Below, piece by piece: positions 33,992 through 43,096 of a stretch of 64,000 bases of DNA. Each line of letters opens with the position of its first letter. Position 1 is the stretch's first letter. The notes under the pieces are model-generated. The model was given only the letters and a program-made list of their open reading frames with translations. It did not search any database and was not told the origin of the DNA. Made by a program: the position numbers and the translations under genes. This DNA is from Arthrobacter woluwensis (GTDB taxonomy: Bacteria > Actinomycetota > Actinomycetes > Actinomycetales > Micrococcaceae). Where the stretch lies: assembly GCF_900105345.1 (NCBI RefSeq), contig NZ_FNSN01000003.1, forward strand, positions 1,240,001 through 1,304,000. Reading direction: 5' to 3'.

Positions 33992-35212
33992 ATGGCAGAA
34001 TTCAAGCAGTCCACCAAGCTTCACAACGTCCTCTATGACATCCGGGGACCGATCCTTGAGGCTGCCCAGCAGATGGAGGCCGAGGGACACAAGATCCTGA
34101 AGCTGAACATCGGCAATCCGGCGCCCTTCGGCTTCGAAGCGCCGGACGCCATCCTGGTGGACATGATCCGCCACCTGCCCCACGCCCAGGGCTACAGCGA
34201 CTCCCGTGGCATTTTCTCCGCGCGCACCGCCGTCTCGCAGTACTACCAGACCCGCGGCATCCAGAACATCGGCGTGGATGACATCTACCTGGGCAACGGT
34301 GTCAGCGAGCTCATCACGCTGTCCCTCATGGCGCTGCTCAACGACGGCGACGAGATCCTCATCCCCACCCCGGACTACCCGCTGTGGACCGCATCCGTGA
34401 GCCTCGCGGGCGGCTGGCCCGTTCACTACCTCTGTGTGGAGGAGGAGGGCTGGGCTCCGGACATCTCGGACCTGGAGTCCAAGATCACCGAGCGCACCAA
34501 GGGCATCGTCCTCATCAACCCGAACAACCCGACGGGCGCCGTGTACCCGGAGAGCACCGTCCGGGCGATCGTCGAGCTCGCGGACAAGCACGGTCTGGTG
34601 GTCTTCTCCGACGAGATCTACGAGAAGATCCTCTACGACGACGCCGTGCACGTGAACACGGCTAAGATCACCGGCGACGACGTCCTCTGCCTGACCTTCA
34701 ACGGCCTGTCCAAGGCGTACCGCATCTGCGGTTACCGCGCGGGCTGGATGGCGATCTCCGGGCCGAAAGCCGCGGCCAAGGACTTCCTGGAGGGCATCAA
34801 CCTCCTGGCCAACATGCGCTTGTGTGCCAACGTCCCCGGCCAGCACGCCATTCAGACGGCGCTGGGCGGCTATCAGAGCATCAACGATCTGATCCTGCCC
34901 GGAGGCCGGCTCCTGGAACAGCGGAACAAGGCGTACGAGCTGCTCAACGCCATCCCCGGCGTCAGCACCGAACAGGCCCGCGGTGCGCTGTACCTGTTCC
35001 CGAAGCTGGACCCGGAGGTCTATCACATCCGGGATGACGAGAAGTTCGTCCTGGATCTGCTCCGTGAGCAGAAGATCCTCGTGTCGCACGGCCGTGCCTT
35101 CAACTGGGTCCGCCCGGATCACTTCCGGATGGTCACGCTGCCCGCCGTGCCGGACATCGAAGAGGCGATCGGACGCATGGCCGAATTCCTGAGCCGGTAT
35201 CCCGGCAACTGA
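33992..35212 (+). CDS. PLP-dependent aminotransferase, AlaA-like
   Basis: A 406-residue class I/II aminotransferase close to glutamate-pyruvate transaminase AlaA. Family marks are LNIGNPAPFGFEAP at the N terminus, YLGNGVSELI, INPNNPTGAVYP, DEIYEKILYD and FNGLSKAYRICGYRAGWM, in which Lys is the PLP-binding residue and the second Arg binds phosphate. The likely reaction is reversible transfer of an amino group between glutamate/alanine and pyruvate/2-oxoglutarate. It starts 29 bp after the lipoprotein gene. Confidence 0.92.
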   Translation: MAEFKQSTKLHNVLYDIRGPILEAAQQMEAEGHKILKLNIGNPAPFGFEAPDAILVDMIRHLPHAQGYSDSRGIFSARTAVSQYYQTRGIQNIGVDDIYLGNGVSELITLSLMALLNDGDEILIPTPDYPLWTASVSLAGGWPVHYLCVEEEGWAPDISDLESKITERTKGIVLINPNNPTGAVYPESTVRAIVELADKHGLVVFSDEIYEKILYDDAVHVNTAKITGDDVLCLTFNGLSKAYRICGYRAGWMAISGPKAAAKDFLEGINLLANMRLCANVPGQHAIQTALGGYQSINDLILPGGRLLEQRNKAYELLNAIPGVSTEQARGALYLFPKLDPEVYHIRDDEKFVLDLLREQKILVSHGRAFNWVRPDHFRMVTLPAVPDIEEAIGRMAEFLSRYPGN

Positions 35213-35261
35213 TCGGCTCGGTCGCTCAACAGCCCGCACATCCTGGGGAAGGAAAAGATCG

Positions 35262-36125
35262 ATGGCATCGAAGAAGAGTCCGGTGGACTTCAAGCGTGAC
35301 CCTGCGAAGACCCTGAAGGTGGGGGAGGGGTTCAGACTCGCGGACGTCGATCCGGATTCCGCGCCGGGATTCCCGGGCCGGAAGAGCGACGGCGCCGCCC
35401 ACCTGGAGCGTCAGGACGCCCTCCTCGCGGGGCTGCAGGAGCGCCTTTTCGCGGCGTCGAAGGGCGGTTCCCCTGAGCGGGTCCTGCTGGTGCTCCAGGC
35501 CATGGACACCGCGGGCAAGGGCGGCATCGTCAGCCACGTGGTGGGTGCGATGGATCCTCAGGGCGTGCGCCTCAAAGCCTTCAAGGCCCCCACCGACGAG
35601 GAGAAGTCCCACGACTTCCTGTGGCGCATCGAGAAAGAGGTTCCCGGCGCCGGCATGGTGGGCGTCTTCGACCGCTCGCACTACGAGGACGTGCTCATCC
35701 ACCGGGTGCACGGCTGGGCCGACGAAACCGAGCTGGAACGCCGCTACGCCGCCATCAACGAGTTCGAGGAACGCCTGATCGCCGAGGGCACGCGGATCGT
35801 CAAGGTCATGCTCCACATCTCCAAGGACGAACAGAAGGAGCGCCTTCTGGCCCGACTGGAGGATCCGGCCAAGCACTGGAAGTACAGCACCGGGGACCTC
35901 AAAGAACGCGGATTCTGGGAGGACTACCAGGCGGCGTTCCAGGCCATGTTCGAGAAGACGTCCACCGCGGCGGCACCGTGGTACGTCGTGCCGGCGAACA
36001 AGAAGTGGTACGCCCGCATCGCCGTTCAACAGCTGCTGATCGACGCGCTCGAGGACATCGATCCGCAGTGGCCGGCCGCCGACTTCGACGTGGCCGAGCA
36101 GATCGCCGCCGTCGAAGCGTCCTGA
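35262..36125 (+). CDS. Polyphosphate kinase 2 family protein
   Basis: A 287-residue PPK2-family phosphotransferase that moves phosphate between polyphosphate and nucleotides. It has the Walker A-like QAMDTAGKGGIVSHV, the lid-region Arg/Lys block near KAFKAPTDEEKSHDFLWR, and the Walker B-like VGVFDRSHYEDVL. The length and single domain fit the one-domain class that usually phosphorylates ADP or AMP using polyphosphate; subclass not certain. ATG with a strong GGGAAGGA site. It converges on xseB. Confidence 0.92.
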   Translation: MASKKSPVDFKRDPAKTLKVGEGFRLADVDPDSAPGFPGRKSDGAAHLERQDALLAGLQERLFAASKGGSPERVLLVLQAMDTAGKGGIVSHVVGAMDPQGVRLKAFKAPTDEEKSHDFLWRIEKEVPGAGMVGVFDRSHYEDVLIHRVHGWADETELERRYAAINEFEERLIAEGTRIVKVMLHISKDEQKERLLARLEDPAKHWKYSTGDLKERGFWEDYQAAFQAMFEKTSTAAAPWYVVPANKKWYARIAVQQLLIDALEDIDPQWPAADFDVAEQIAAVEAS

Positions 36126-36168
36126 CCCGGAACAGGATCGGCGGTCCGCGGGGGATCGGCCGGCGGCG

Positions 36169-36393
36169 TCAGACCTCGGCGTCGGGCTGAGCGGCCTTGA
36201 GCCGGGCGCGGGCGCCCTCCAGCCACTCCTCGCAGCGGGCGGCCAGTGCCTCGCCACGCTCCCAGAGCGCCAGCGAGTCCTCCAGGGTGCTTCCGCCGGT
36301 TTCGAGGCGCTGCACCACGAGGAGCAGTTCTTCGCGGGCCTCCTCGTAGCTGAGCGCGGTGACGTCCGGTGCGGTGGTGGTCTTCTCGGCCAT
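36169..36393 (-). CDS. xseB: Exodeoxyribonuclease VII small subunit
   Basis: A 74-residue small subunit of exonuclease VII, which degrades single-stranded DNA from both ends. It is a short helical protein with the family pattern [18 protein letters not shown] and [19 protein letters not shown]. It starts one base after the xseA stop region, as in the usual xseA-xseB operon, so the two subunits are made together. Confidence 0.93.
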   Translation of the reverse strand: MAEKTTTAPDVTALSYEEAREELLLVVQRLETGGSTLEDSLALWERGEALAARCEEWLEGARARLKAAQPDAEV

Positions 36394-36394
36394 G

Positions 36395-37738
36395 TCAGTT
36401 CCTCACGTCCTGGGAAGCGGTGCTGCTCCCGGTCTTCTTCTGCTGGGTGGTCTTGCGGGGGCGCGGGGCGGTCCCGGACGACGCCGGGGCGGTCGCCTGT
36501 GCCGTGAACTTGCCCCCGGCGACGCGGATGAGCAGGTCCCGGCCGCCCTCGGTCTGGGCGGGGTCGCGGACGATCGCGCCGGAGTCCTCCCTGCCGTCGA
36601 GATGGACGACGGCGTACCCGCGGTCCAGGGTCTTCTGCGGCGAGAGCGCCAGCAGCTGGGCCCGGAGGTGGGTGATCTGATCCTGGCCGCGCGCCAGGGC
36701 GGAAGTGAGCGCCGTCGTCGACGTCTGGCGGAGTCGCCGCAGCTCGTCGGCGCGCGAGTCGACCATGGTCAGGGGCTGCGCCAGGACCGGCCGGGAGCGA
36801 AGCTGCTCCAGACGTTCCGACTCCCGCTCCACACGCTGGTGGATGACCCGGCGCATCTGATCACGGGCGTAGGCGAGACCCGCGAGCTCCTCGGCGACAT
36901 CGGGGACGATCCTCTTCGCCGCATCCGTCGGGGTCGAGGCGCGGAGATCCGCCACGTAGTCCAGCAGGGGGTTGTCGGCCTCGTGGCCGATCGCGCTGAC
37001 CACGGGCGTCGTGGCGCGGCTGACGGCCCGGATGAGGTCCTCGTTGCTGAACGGCAGCAGGTCCTCGAGAGAGCCACCACCCCGCGCGATGACGATGACG
37101 TCCACGTCGGGGTCGGCATCGAGGTCGAGGAGGGCGGCCGTGACCTGGCCGACGGCCGTGACACCCTGAACGGCGACCTCCCGGACGTCGAATTCGACGG
37201 CGGGCCAGCGGAGCGCGGCGTTGCGCAGCACGTCCTTCTTCGCATCCGAGTCGCGGCCCGTGATGAGCCCGATGCGATGCGGCAGGTAGGGGAGCGGCTT
37301 CTTCAGTTCGTCGGCGAACAGGCCCTCGGCGGCCAGTGCCTGCCGCAGCCGTTCGATCCGGGCGAGCAGATCTCCCAGGCCCACGGGCCGGATGTCCCGC
37401 ACGGACATGTTCAGACGGCCTGTCTTGAGCCAGAACTCCGGCTTGAGCTGGGCCACCACCCGCGAGCCGCGCTCCAGGGTGGTGTCCAGCCGGTTGAGGT
37501 TGTTGGCCCAGATGGAGGCCGGAAGTGAGACCTCGGCGTCGACGTCGCGCAAAGTCAGATAGGAAGCGCTGCCTCGATGGTTCAGTTCGATGATCTGGCC
37601 TTCGACCCACGCCATGGGCGTGCGATCGATGTGGGCCTTGAGCTTCTCCGACAGGAGGCGCAGAGGCCAGGGGTTGTCCGGGGAGGTCTCGCCCGCGGTG
37701 GCGGGCAGGGCCGCAAGGCTGTCCTGCGGTTCGCTCAT
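36395..37738 (-). CDS. xseA: Exodeoxyribonuclease VII large subunit
   Basis: A 447-residue catalytic subunit. It has an N-terminal OB-fold ([19 protein letters not shown]), then the catalytic core with [19 protein letters not shown], the [21 protein letters not shown] motif of the family and [20 protein letters not shown] long coiled-coil region and a short C-terminal domain ([15 protein letters not shown]) follow; a Thr/Lys-rich tail ends the protein. It is followed directly by xseB. Divergent from the membrane-protein gene at 37817. Confidence 0.96.
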   Translation of the reverse strand: MSEPQDSLAALPATAGETSPDNPWPLRLLSEKLKAHIDRTPMAWVEGQIIELNHRGSASYLTLRDVDAEVSLPASIWANNLNRLDTTLERGSRVVAQLKPEFWLKTGRLNMSVRDIRPVGLGDLLARIERLRQALAAEGLFADELKKPLPYLPHRIGLITGRDSDAKKDVLRNAALRWPAVEFDVREVAVQGVTAVGQVTAALLDLDADPDVDVIVIARGGGSLEDLLPFSNEDLIRAVSRATTPVVSAIGHEADNPLLDYVADLRASTPTDAAKRIVPDVAEELAGLAYARDQMRRVIHQRVERESERLEQLRSRPVLAQPLTMVDSRADELRRLRQTSTTALTSALARGQDQITHLRAQLLALSPQKTLDRGYAVVHLDGREDSGAIVRDPAQTEGGRDLLIRVAGGKFTAQATAPASSGTAPRPRKTTQQKKTGSSTASQDVRN

Positions 37739-37805
37739 GTGCTGTCCTCACTCTCGCCGTTCCTCCCTTCACCCTATCGAGGAGCGAGGACATTTTCGTG
37801 CCGAC

Positions 37806-37811
37806 TAGACT
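37806..37811 (+). promoter_or_regulatory. -10 hexamer before the membrane-protein gene at 37817
   Basis: TAGACT, five bases before the ATG at 37817; supports this start over the much longer open frame. Confidence 0.5.
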
Positions 37812-37816
37812 GGCTG

Positions 37817-38770
37817 ATGACCCCGGTGACCTTTCCGCAGGTCCCGCCGACCCGCTTTCCCGCCAATAGAAAGGCCACGGTGCGTACCACCATCGCCGTC
37901 CTCGCGGCCATCCTGTCCTTCGTCCTGACCCTGATCGCGGGTCCCGTGCTGTGGCTGGACAAGAACGTCGTGGACCGGGCGGGATTCGTGCAGACCATGA
38001 GCCCGCTCGGCCAGGACGACTCCTTCAAGAAAGACCTCGCCACGGCCATCGGCCGGCGGGTGGCGGCGGAAGTGCCCGTGCCGGAACAACTCGATTCCGT
38101 GGTGGGCAAGGCGGTGACGGCGGCCGCGAACACCATGTTCGACCTCCCCGGCTACCCCGATGCCTGGAACGCCACGCTCGAGCGCAGCCACGCGCTGACC
38201 ATCGGCGCTCAGTCGAAAACGTCCACGACCGCCTTCACCCTCGACGTCGCGCCGCTCGTGGATCTCGTGGTGAACGAGGCGAACAAGAAGCTCCCGGTCA
38301 AGGTTGCAGGCCCCAAGGTCGCGCTCATCAGCATGGGCGACCTGAGCCAGCGGCAGATGATCGAACCGGTCCTCAAGATCGCCCCTTACGGCACCCCGCT
38401 GGCCATTGGCGCTGCGATCGCCTTCCTGCTGGCTCTCGTCAGCGCGCGACGCCGGGGCGCCTTCCTCATGGTCGCCGGCGTCGGGCTGGTGGTGATCGCC
38501 GTGATCTGGAAGGTGGTCGCGTTCGCGGGCGTCACCGTGCTGAGCCAGAGGATGAGGGGCGAACTCGAGGGGGTGGTCCTCACCCGCGTCGGTGACGTCG
38601 TCACGGCGCAGGTCGATCAGGCGTTCCTGCCGTTCGTCATCGCCGGACTCGCCGGATTCGTGGTCGGCATCGTGATCGAGTCGGTCCGGCGCCGGAAAGA
38701 GATCCGCCGGGTCAGCGCCTCCGCGCCGCACGAGCAGGACTACGACGACGGGTTCCTGCCCGGTCGCTGA
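37817..38770 (+). CDS. Hypothetical membrane protein
   Basis: A 317-residue membrane protein, family not firmly recognised. A first helix (TIAVLAAILSFVLTLIAGPVLWL) is followed by a large extracytoplasmic domain of about 170 residues (VDRAGFVQTMSPLGQDDSF ... LDVAPLVDLVV), then three more helices (IGAAIAFLLALVSA, FLMVAGVGLVVIAVIWKV and FVIAGLAGFVVGIVI) and a basic, acidic tail. The open frame extends 80 residues upstream, but those residues overlap xseA and read as antisense. The leaderless -10 fixes the start. Confidence 0.78.
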   Translation: MTPVTFPQVPPTRFPANRKATVRTTIAVLAAILSFVLTLIAGPVLWLDKNVVDRAGFVQTMSPLGQDDSFKKDLATAIGRRVAAEVPVPEQLDSVVGKAVTAAANTMFDLPGYPDAWNATLERSHALTIGAQSKTSTTAFTLDVAPLVDLVVNEANKKLPVKVAGPKVALISMGDLSQRQMIEPVLKIAPYGTPLAIGAAIAFLLALVSARRRGAFLMVAGVGLVVIAVIWKVVAFAGVTVLSQRMRGELEGVVLTRVGDVVTAQVDQAFLPFVIAGLAGFVVGIVIESVRRRKEIRRVSASAPHEQDYDDGFLPGR

Positions 38771-38788
38771 CCGCTCCCGCCCCAGGAA

Positions 38789-39367
38789 TCACCCGGTGGC
38801 TGTCCCGTCCCAGATCTCCGGGGACGGGGTGATCTCCCGCGCCATCTCCTGCAGGAACCGGCTGACGACTTCCCGCTCCTCGGGCGTCAGCCCCGCCGCG
38901 ACGCCGAATCGGCGCGCCTGCTGACGGCCGACGGTGTTCATCGCCGCGGCGCGGGTCTCTTCGGTGACGGTGATCGCCAGCGCCCGGCGGTCGCTGGGAT
39001 GCGGCTGGCGCAGGATGTGGCCGGCCCGTTCCAGACGGTCAAGGAGCTTGGTGGTGGACGCAGTCGAGATGTTCAGGTGCGTCGCGATGCCGCCGGGGGT
39101 CGCCACGATGCCCTGGTTGCGCGCCACGATCAGATAGTGGAGCGCCCTCATGTCCGACTCGTTGAGGTTCATGTAGCGGCGCGAGGCCTCGGACAGTTCG
39201 TTCTCCGCCGCGCGGAGCGCTGCCATCGCCTCCATCAGCCGGTTGATCTGCTGGAGGTCGTCTGCGGACACGCCCGTCCTGTCGACCAGTTCTCCCTGCG
39301 GGTCGCTGGCTTCGACGTGGTACACGGAAGCGGGTCCGATGCCCTCGCCTTCGACAGAAAATGTCAT
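38789..39367 (-). CDS. MarR-family transcriptional regulator
   Basis: A 192-residue MarR regulator. A winged helix-turn-helix is visible at about residues 75-140 (ESDMRALHYLIVARNQ, GGIATHLNISTASTTKLLDRL and ILRQPHPSDRRALAITVTEE with the wing's Asp-Arg-Arg). An N-terminal extension of about 40 residues precedes the dimerisation helices. It is divergent from the MMPL transporter gene, with a near-perfect palindrome between them, so it probably represses that gene and itself. TAATCT six bases from the ATG suggests leaderless transcription. Confidence 0.9.
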   Translation of the reverse strand: MTFSVEGEGIGPASVYHVEASDPQGELVDRTGVSADDLQQINRLMEAMAALRAAENELSEASRRYMNLNESDMRALHYLIVARNQGIVATPGGIATHLNISTASTTKLLDRLERAGHILRQPHPSDRRALAITVTEETRAAAMNTVGRQQARRFGVAAGLTPEEREVVSRFLQEMAREITPSPEIWDGTATG

Positions 39368-39373
39368 AGATCA

Positions 39374-39379
39374 AGATTA
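39374..39379 (-). promoter_or_regulatory. -10 hexamer for leaderless marR-type gene
   Basis: TAATCT on the minus strand, six bases from the ATG at 39367. Confidence 0.45.
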
Positions 39380-39407
39380 CTCCTTGGCTTTCTTTCAACC
39401 CATCTAA

Positions 39408-39426
39408 TTGCTAGCCTGGCTAGAAA
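39408..39426. promoter_or_regulatory. Candidate MarR operator palindrome
   Basis: A 19-bp palindrome with arms TTnCTAGCC and GGCTAGnAA around a central T, placed in the MarR-MMPL intergenic region about 70 bp before the MMPL start. Confidence 0.65.
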
Positions 39427-39493
39427 CAAGGCAATGGAAGTAAGTCGGCGGACGAGTCGACGGCCCTTCCGATCGGGATGATGAGGGCTGGAC

Positions 39494-41707
39494 ATGGGAA
39501 CACATCGCATCGCGGACGCACCGCCTCGTGAACAGGGGACGGCTCCGTCCTCCCGGGCCGGGAGCGGGCCGGCCCGCTGGATCAGGATCCTTCTTCCGGC
39601 ATTGCTCATCGTGGGATGGCTCGTGGCCGGAAGTGTCGGCGGGCCGTACTTCGGCAAGGTGGACGAGGTCTCCTCCAACGACCAGACCACCTATCTGCCC
39701 TCGTCGGCCGAGGCCACGCAGGTCCAGCAGTTGCTGCCCGGCTTCAACGAGCAGGACCGGATCCCGGCCATCGTGCTGTTCAGTTCCGACACGGCGCTCG
39801 GCCGGGACCAGGCCCGGGAGATCACCGCGGCCCTGCAGGCGCTGAAGGGCCGTGAGGGCGTGATCGGGGACATCTCGCCGGCCATCCCGTCGGAGGACGG
39901 GAAAGCCGTCCAGGCGTTCGTGAGCATCGACTCCTCCGCCGAGGTGGGCGCGGTGGTCGAAGATCTGCGTCAGGACCTGCGTCAGACCGTCCCCTCCGGC
40001 GTCACCGTTCAGGTGACCGGACCTGCCGGGTTCACCGCGGATCTCCTCGAGGGTTTCTCCGGGATCGACGGGCTCCTGCTGGCGGTCTCCCTCGTTGCGG
40101 TCCTGATCATCCTGGTGGTGGTCTACCGCTCCTTCCTGCTTCCCCTGGCGGTGCTGCTCAGCAGCGTCTTCGCCCTGTGCGTGGCCCTGCTGACGGTCTG
40201 GTGGCTGGCGAAGGCGGGCGTGCTGCTGCTCAATGGCCAGACGCAGGGCATCCTGTTCATCCTGGTCATCGGCGCGGCCACCGACTACTCCCTCCTTTAC
40301 GTCTCCCGCTACCGGGACGAACTGGCCCGCGGCCATGAGCGCTGGGCCGCCTCCCGCACGGCGCTGCGACGGTCCCTTGAGCCGATCGCCGCCTCCGGTG
40401 GAACCGTGATCGCGGGCCTGCTGTGCCTGCTCCTGAGCGATCTGAAGTCCAACAGTGCCCTCGGCCCCGTGGCGGCCATCGGGATCGTCTTCGCGATGCT
40501 GTCGGCTCTGACCTTCCTTCCGGCCCTCCTTTACGTCATGGGCAAGGCCGCGTTCTGGCCGCGCCGTCCGCGTGCCGTGGACGACGACGGCGACGCGGCC
40601 TCGGCGCCCACGCGCCGGACCGTGTGGGACCGCCTCGCGGTGGCCATCCGGCGTCGTCCGCGGCTGATCTGGAGCAGCACCGTGGTGCTCCTCGTGGCCG
40701 CCTGCTTCGGGCTGGGAGGGCTGCAGGCCTCCGGGGTGCCGCAGTCGGATCTGGTCCTCGGGAAGTCCGAAGCCCGTGACGGCCAGAAGGCCCTGGGCGA
40801 GCACTTCCCGGGCGGCTCGGGCAGCCCTGCGCTGCTGGTCGTCCCCGCGGACCGCTGGTCCGAGGCCGCCGCCGTCGCGTCCCGGGAACCGGGGGTCCAG
40901 TCGGTGAGCGTGAGTTCCAAGGAGGCCCCGGGCGGGTCGATTCCGTGGACCCCGCCAGGGGAGAAGCCGGCGGGACGTGCGCCCCAGACCTCCAAGGCCG
41001 CCCCGACCGAGGCGGACGGCCGGGTGCTGCTCCAGGCGACCCTCCGGGACGCCCCGGATTCGCAGGCGGCGGAGGACACCGTGGTGGCCCTGCGGACTGC
41101 GCTCGGTCGGGAGGTTCCGGGCAGTCTGGTGGGTGGCGTGACCGCCACGGCACTGGACACCAACACCGCCTCGGTGCACGACCGGAATCTCATCATCCCC
41201 GTGGTGCTCGGCGTGATCTTCGTGATTCTGGGCCTGCTGCTGCGCTCGATCGTGGCGCCGCTGCTCCTCATCCTGAGTACGGTGCTGTCTTTCGGAGCCG
41301 CGCTGGGAGTCTCCGCCCTCGTGTTCAGTCACGTGCTGCATTTCCCGGGGGCGGACGCGTCGGTGCCGTTGTACGGGTTCGTCTTCCTGGTGGCACTCGG
41401 CATCGACTACAACATCTTCCTCATGAGCCGGGTCCGGGAGGAGATGAAGAAACACGGCTCCCGGGAGGGCCTGCTCCGCGGGCTGAAGGCGACGGGCGGA
41501 GTCATCACGTCGGCGGGTCTGGTCCTGGCGGCCACCTTCGCGGCGCTGGGCGTGATCCCGATCCTCTTCCTGGCACAGATCGCGTTCATCGTGGCGTTCG
41601 GCGTGCTGCTGGACACCTTCGTGGTCCGGTCGCTGCTGGTGCCGGCGCTCAGTTACGAGCTGGGCCGGTGGATCTGGTGGCCCTCGCGGTGGTCGCGGAA
41701 GGCATGA
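39494..41707 (+). CDS. MMPL-family (RND-type) membrane transporter
   Basis: A 737-residue MMPL transporter, with two halves each made of one helix, a large extracytoplasmic loop and a five-helix bundle. The N-terminal half has the first helix LLIVGWLVAGSVGGPYF and the cluster ending in IGAATDYSLLYVSRYRDEL. The C-terminal half has ALGIDYNIFLMSRVREEM. The two GxxxDY signatures carry the proton-relay Asp-Tyr pairs of the family. Likely export of a lipid or hydrophobic compound, powered by the proton gradient. ATG at 39494. Under probable control of the divergent MarR regulator. Confidence 0.92.
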   Translation: MGTHRIADAPPREQGTAPSSRAGSGPARWIRILLPALLIVGWLVAGSVGGPYFGKVDEVSSNDQTTYLPSSAEATQVQQLLPGFNEQDRIPAIVLFSSDTALGRDQAREITAALQALKGREGVIGDISPAIPSEDGKAVQAFVSIDSSAEVGAVVEDLRQDLRQTVPSGVTVQVTGPAGFTADLLEGFSGIDGLLLAVSLVAVLIILVVVYRSFLLPLAVLLSSVFALCVALLTVWWLAKAGVLLLNGQTQGILFILVIGAATDYSLLYVSRYRDELARGHERWAASRTALRRSLEPIAASGGTVIAGLLCLLLSDLKSNSALGPVAAIGIVFAMLSALTFLPALLYVMGKAAFWPRRPRAVDDDGDAASAPTRRTVWDRLAVAIRRRPRLIWSSTVVLLVAACFGLGGLQASGVPQSDLVLGKSEARDGQKALGEHFPGGSGSPALLVVPADRWSEAAAVASREPGVQSVSVSSKEAPGGSIPWTPPGEKPAGRAPQTSKAAPTEADGRVLLQATLRDAPDSQAAEDTVVALRTALGREVPGSLVGGVTATALDTNTASVHDRNLIIPVVLGVIFVILGLLLRSIVAPLLLILSTVLSFGAALGVSALVFSHVLHFPGADASVPLYGFVFLVALGIDYNIFLMSRVREEMKKHGSREGLLRGLKATGGVITSAGLVLAATFAALGVIPILFLAQIAFIVAFGVLLDTFVVRSLLVPALSYELGRWIWWPSRWSRKA

Positions 41708-41817
41708 CCGTCGGTCGGGGAGCCGTGCACGGCCGATGGGGGGCCGTGATGGCACGCCGGCGGCCTCCGGGGGACGGCTGGGACGCAGCTCACCCTCGGA
41801 GGCCCGGCCCGGTTCAG

Positions 41818-41823
41818 TAGAAT
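41818..41823 (+). promoter_or_regulatory. -10 hexamer for leaderless ispH mRNA
   Basis: TAGAAT, seven bases before the ATG at 41831. An in-frame ATG at 41822 overlaps the hexamer and is therefore unlikely to be the start. Confidence 0.6.
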
Positions 41824-41830
41824 GGATGTC

Positions 41831-42916
41831 ATGACCTCGGCCGCCATCTCTGTGCCCATGCCCTCCATCCCGCGTAAGCGCCGGACCCGCGAGGAAGTGG
41901 AGGCCGCTGCGCCCGTCACCGCTCCGAAGAAGGTCCTGCTGGCCGCGCCGCGTGGCTACTGCGCCGGCGTGGACCGTGCCGTGATCGCGGTCGAGAAGGC
42001 GCTGGAGCACTATGGTCCTCCCGTCTATGTGCGCAAGCAGATCGTCCACAATGTGCACGTGGTGACTTCTCTCGAGGAGAAGGGCGCCATCTTCGTGGAG
42101 GAGAACGACGAGGTGCCCGAGGGCGCCCTGGTCATCTTCTCCGCTCACGGCGTCTCTCCGGCCGTGGTGCAGTCCGCCGAGGACCGGGGCCTCCGGACCA
42201 TCGACGCGACGTGCCCGCTGGTCACCAAGGTTCACCGCGAGGCCGTGCGCTTCGCGAAGGACGATTACGACATCCTGCTCATCGGCCATGACGGCCATGA
42301 GGAGGTCGAAGGCACCGCGGGTGAGGCTCCGGAGCACATTCAGATCGTCAACGGGCCCCATGAGGTGGACCAGGTCACGGTCCGCGACCCCGACAAGGTC
42401 ATCTGGCTCTCGCAGACCACCCTCAGCGTGGACGAGACCATGGAGACCGTGCGTCTGCTGCGCCAGAAGTTCCCCACCCTGCAGGATCCGCCCAGCGACG
42501 ACATCTGCTACGCCACCACCAACCGCCAGGTGGCCATCAAGAAGGTGGCGCCGCAGGCCGACCTCGTGATCGTGGTCGGTTCGGCGAACTCGTCCAACTC
42601 GGTCCGCCTGGTGGAGGTGGCCCTGGAGTACGGCGCCAAGCGGTCCGAGCGTGTGGACTACGCGAACCAGGTCGATGAGGCGTGGTTCGAAGGCGTGGCC
42701 ACCGTCGGCGTCACCTCCGGCGCATCGGTCCCAGAGGTCCTGGTGCAGGACGTTCTCCGCCTGCTGGCCGACTACGGGTACGGCGATGTCCAGGAAGTCG
42801 TGACGGCGGAGGAGGACCTGCTGTTCTCCCTCCCCAAGGAGCTGCGCGCGACGCTCAAGGCCGCCGGCGATTCCAGCCGGGCCCTGGGTGGCCGCGGTAA
42901 CCGGCCCCTGAGCTGA
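41831..42916 (+). CDS. ispH: 4-hydroxy-3-methylbut-2-enyl diphosphate reductase
   Basis: Last enzyme of the MEP isoprenoid pathway, reducing HMBPP to IPP and DMAPP with a [4Fe-4S] cluster. 361 residues. The three cluster cysteines are in [23 protein letters not shown] and [11 protein letters not shown]. Substrate-binding histidines are in VHNVHVV and FSAHGVSP, and the [13 protein letters not shown] region is present. The family C terminus [12 protein letters not shown] is intact. The start is fixed by the -10 hexamer 7 nt upstream. Confidence 0.97.
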   Translation: MTSAAISVPMPSIPRKRRTREEVEAAAPVTAPKKVLLAAPRGYCAGVDRAVIAVEKALEHYGPPVYVRKQIVHNVHVVTSLEEKGAIFVEENDEVPEGALVIFSAHGVSPAVVQSAEDRGLRTIDATCPLVTKVHREAVRFAKDDYDILLIGHDGHEEVEGTAGEAPEHIQIVNGPHEVDQVTVRDPDKVIWLSQTTLSVDETMETVRLLRQKFPTLQDPPSDDICYATTNRQVAIKKVAPQADLVIVVGSANSSNSVRLVEVALEYGAKRSERVDYANQVDEAWFEGVATVGVTSGASVPEVLVQDVLRLLADYGYGDVQEVVTAEEDLLFSLPKELRATLKAAGDSSRALGGRGNRPLS

Positions 42917-42953
42917 CGGATCGTCGCTGACGGATCATCGTCTGACGACTGCT

Positions 42954-42988
42954 GTCCCCCTGAATCGCGATCGCGTGATTCGGGGGAC
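42954..42988 (+). terminator. Hairpin terminator after ispH
   Basis: A stem of about 15 bp with one bulge and one G-T pair, loop near ATCG, about 40 bp after the ispH stop. A few Ts follow. Confidence 0.65.
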
Positions 42989-43084
42989 TCGGCTTTCACG
43001 CGCCGTCTTTCAGGCCCCGGCTGCCAGGCATCTGACCTGCGGTGATGCCTGGGTTTCCGGTCAGTCCTTCTTCCTGACGGCTGA

Positions 43085-43090
43085 TAGCCT
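43085..43090 (+). promoter_or_regulatory. -10 hexamer for leaderless phzF-like gene
   Basis: TAGCCT, six bases before the ATG at 43097. Confidence 0.55.
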
Positions 43091-43096
43091 CGAAGG

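Noticed and set aside
37577-37816. 80-residue N-terminal extension of the membrane protein at 37817
   Set aside because: It is antisense to xseA, and a leaderless -10 points to 37817.
39404-42361. 985-codon open frame antisense to the MMPL transporter and ispH
   Set aside because: Spans two confident genes and their intergenic region; low-complexity Gln/Arg/Gly composition.
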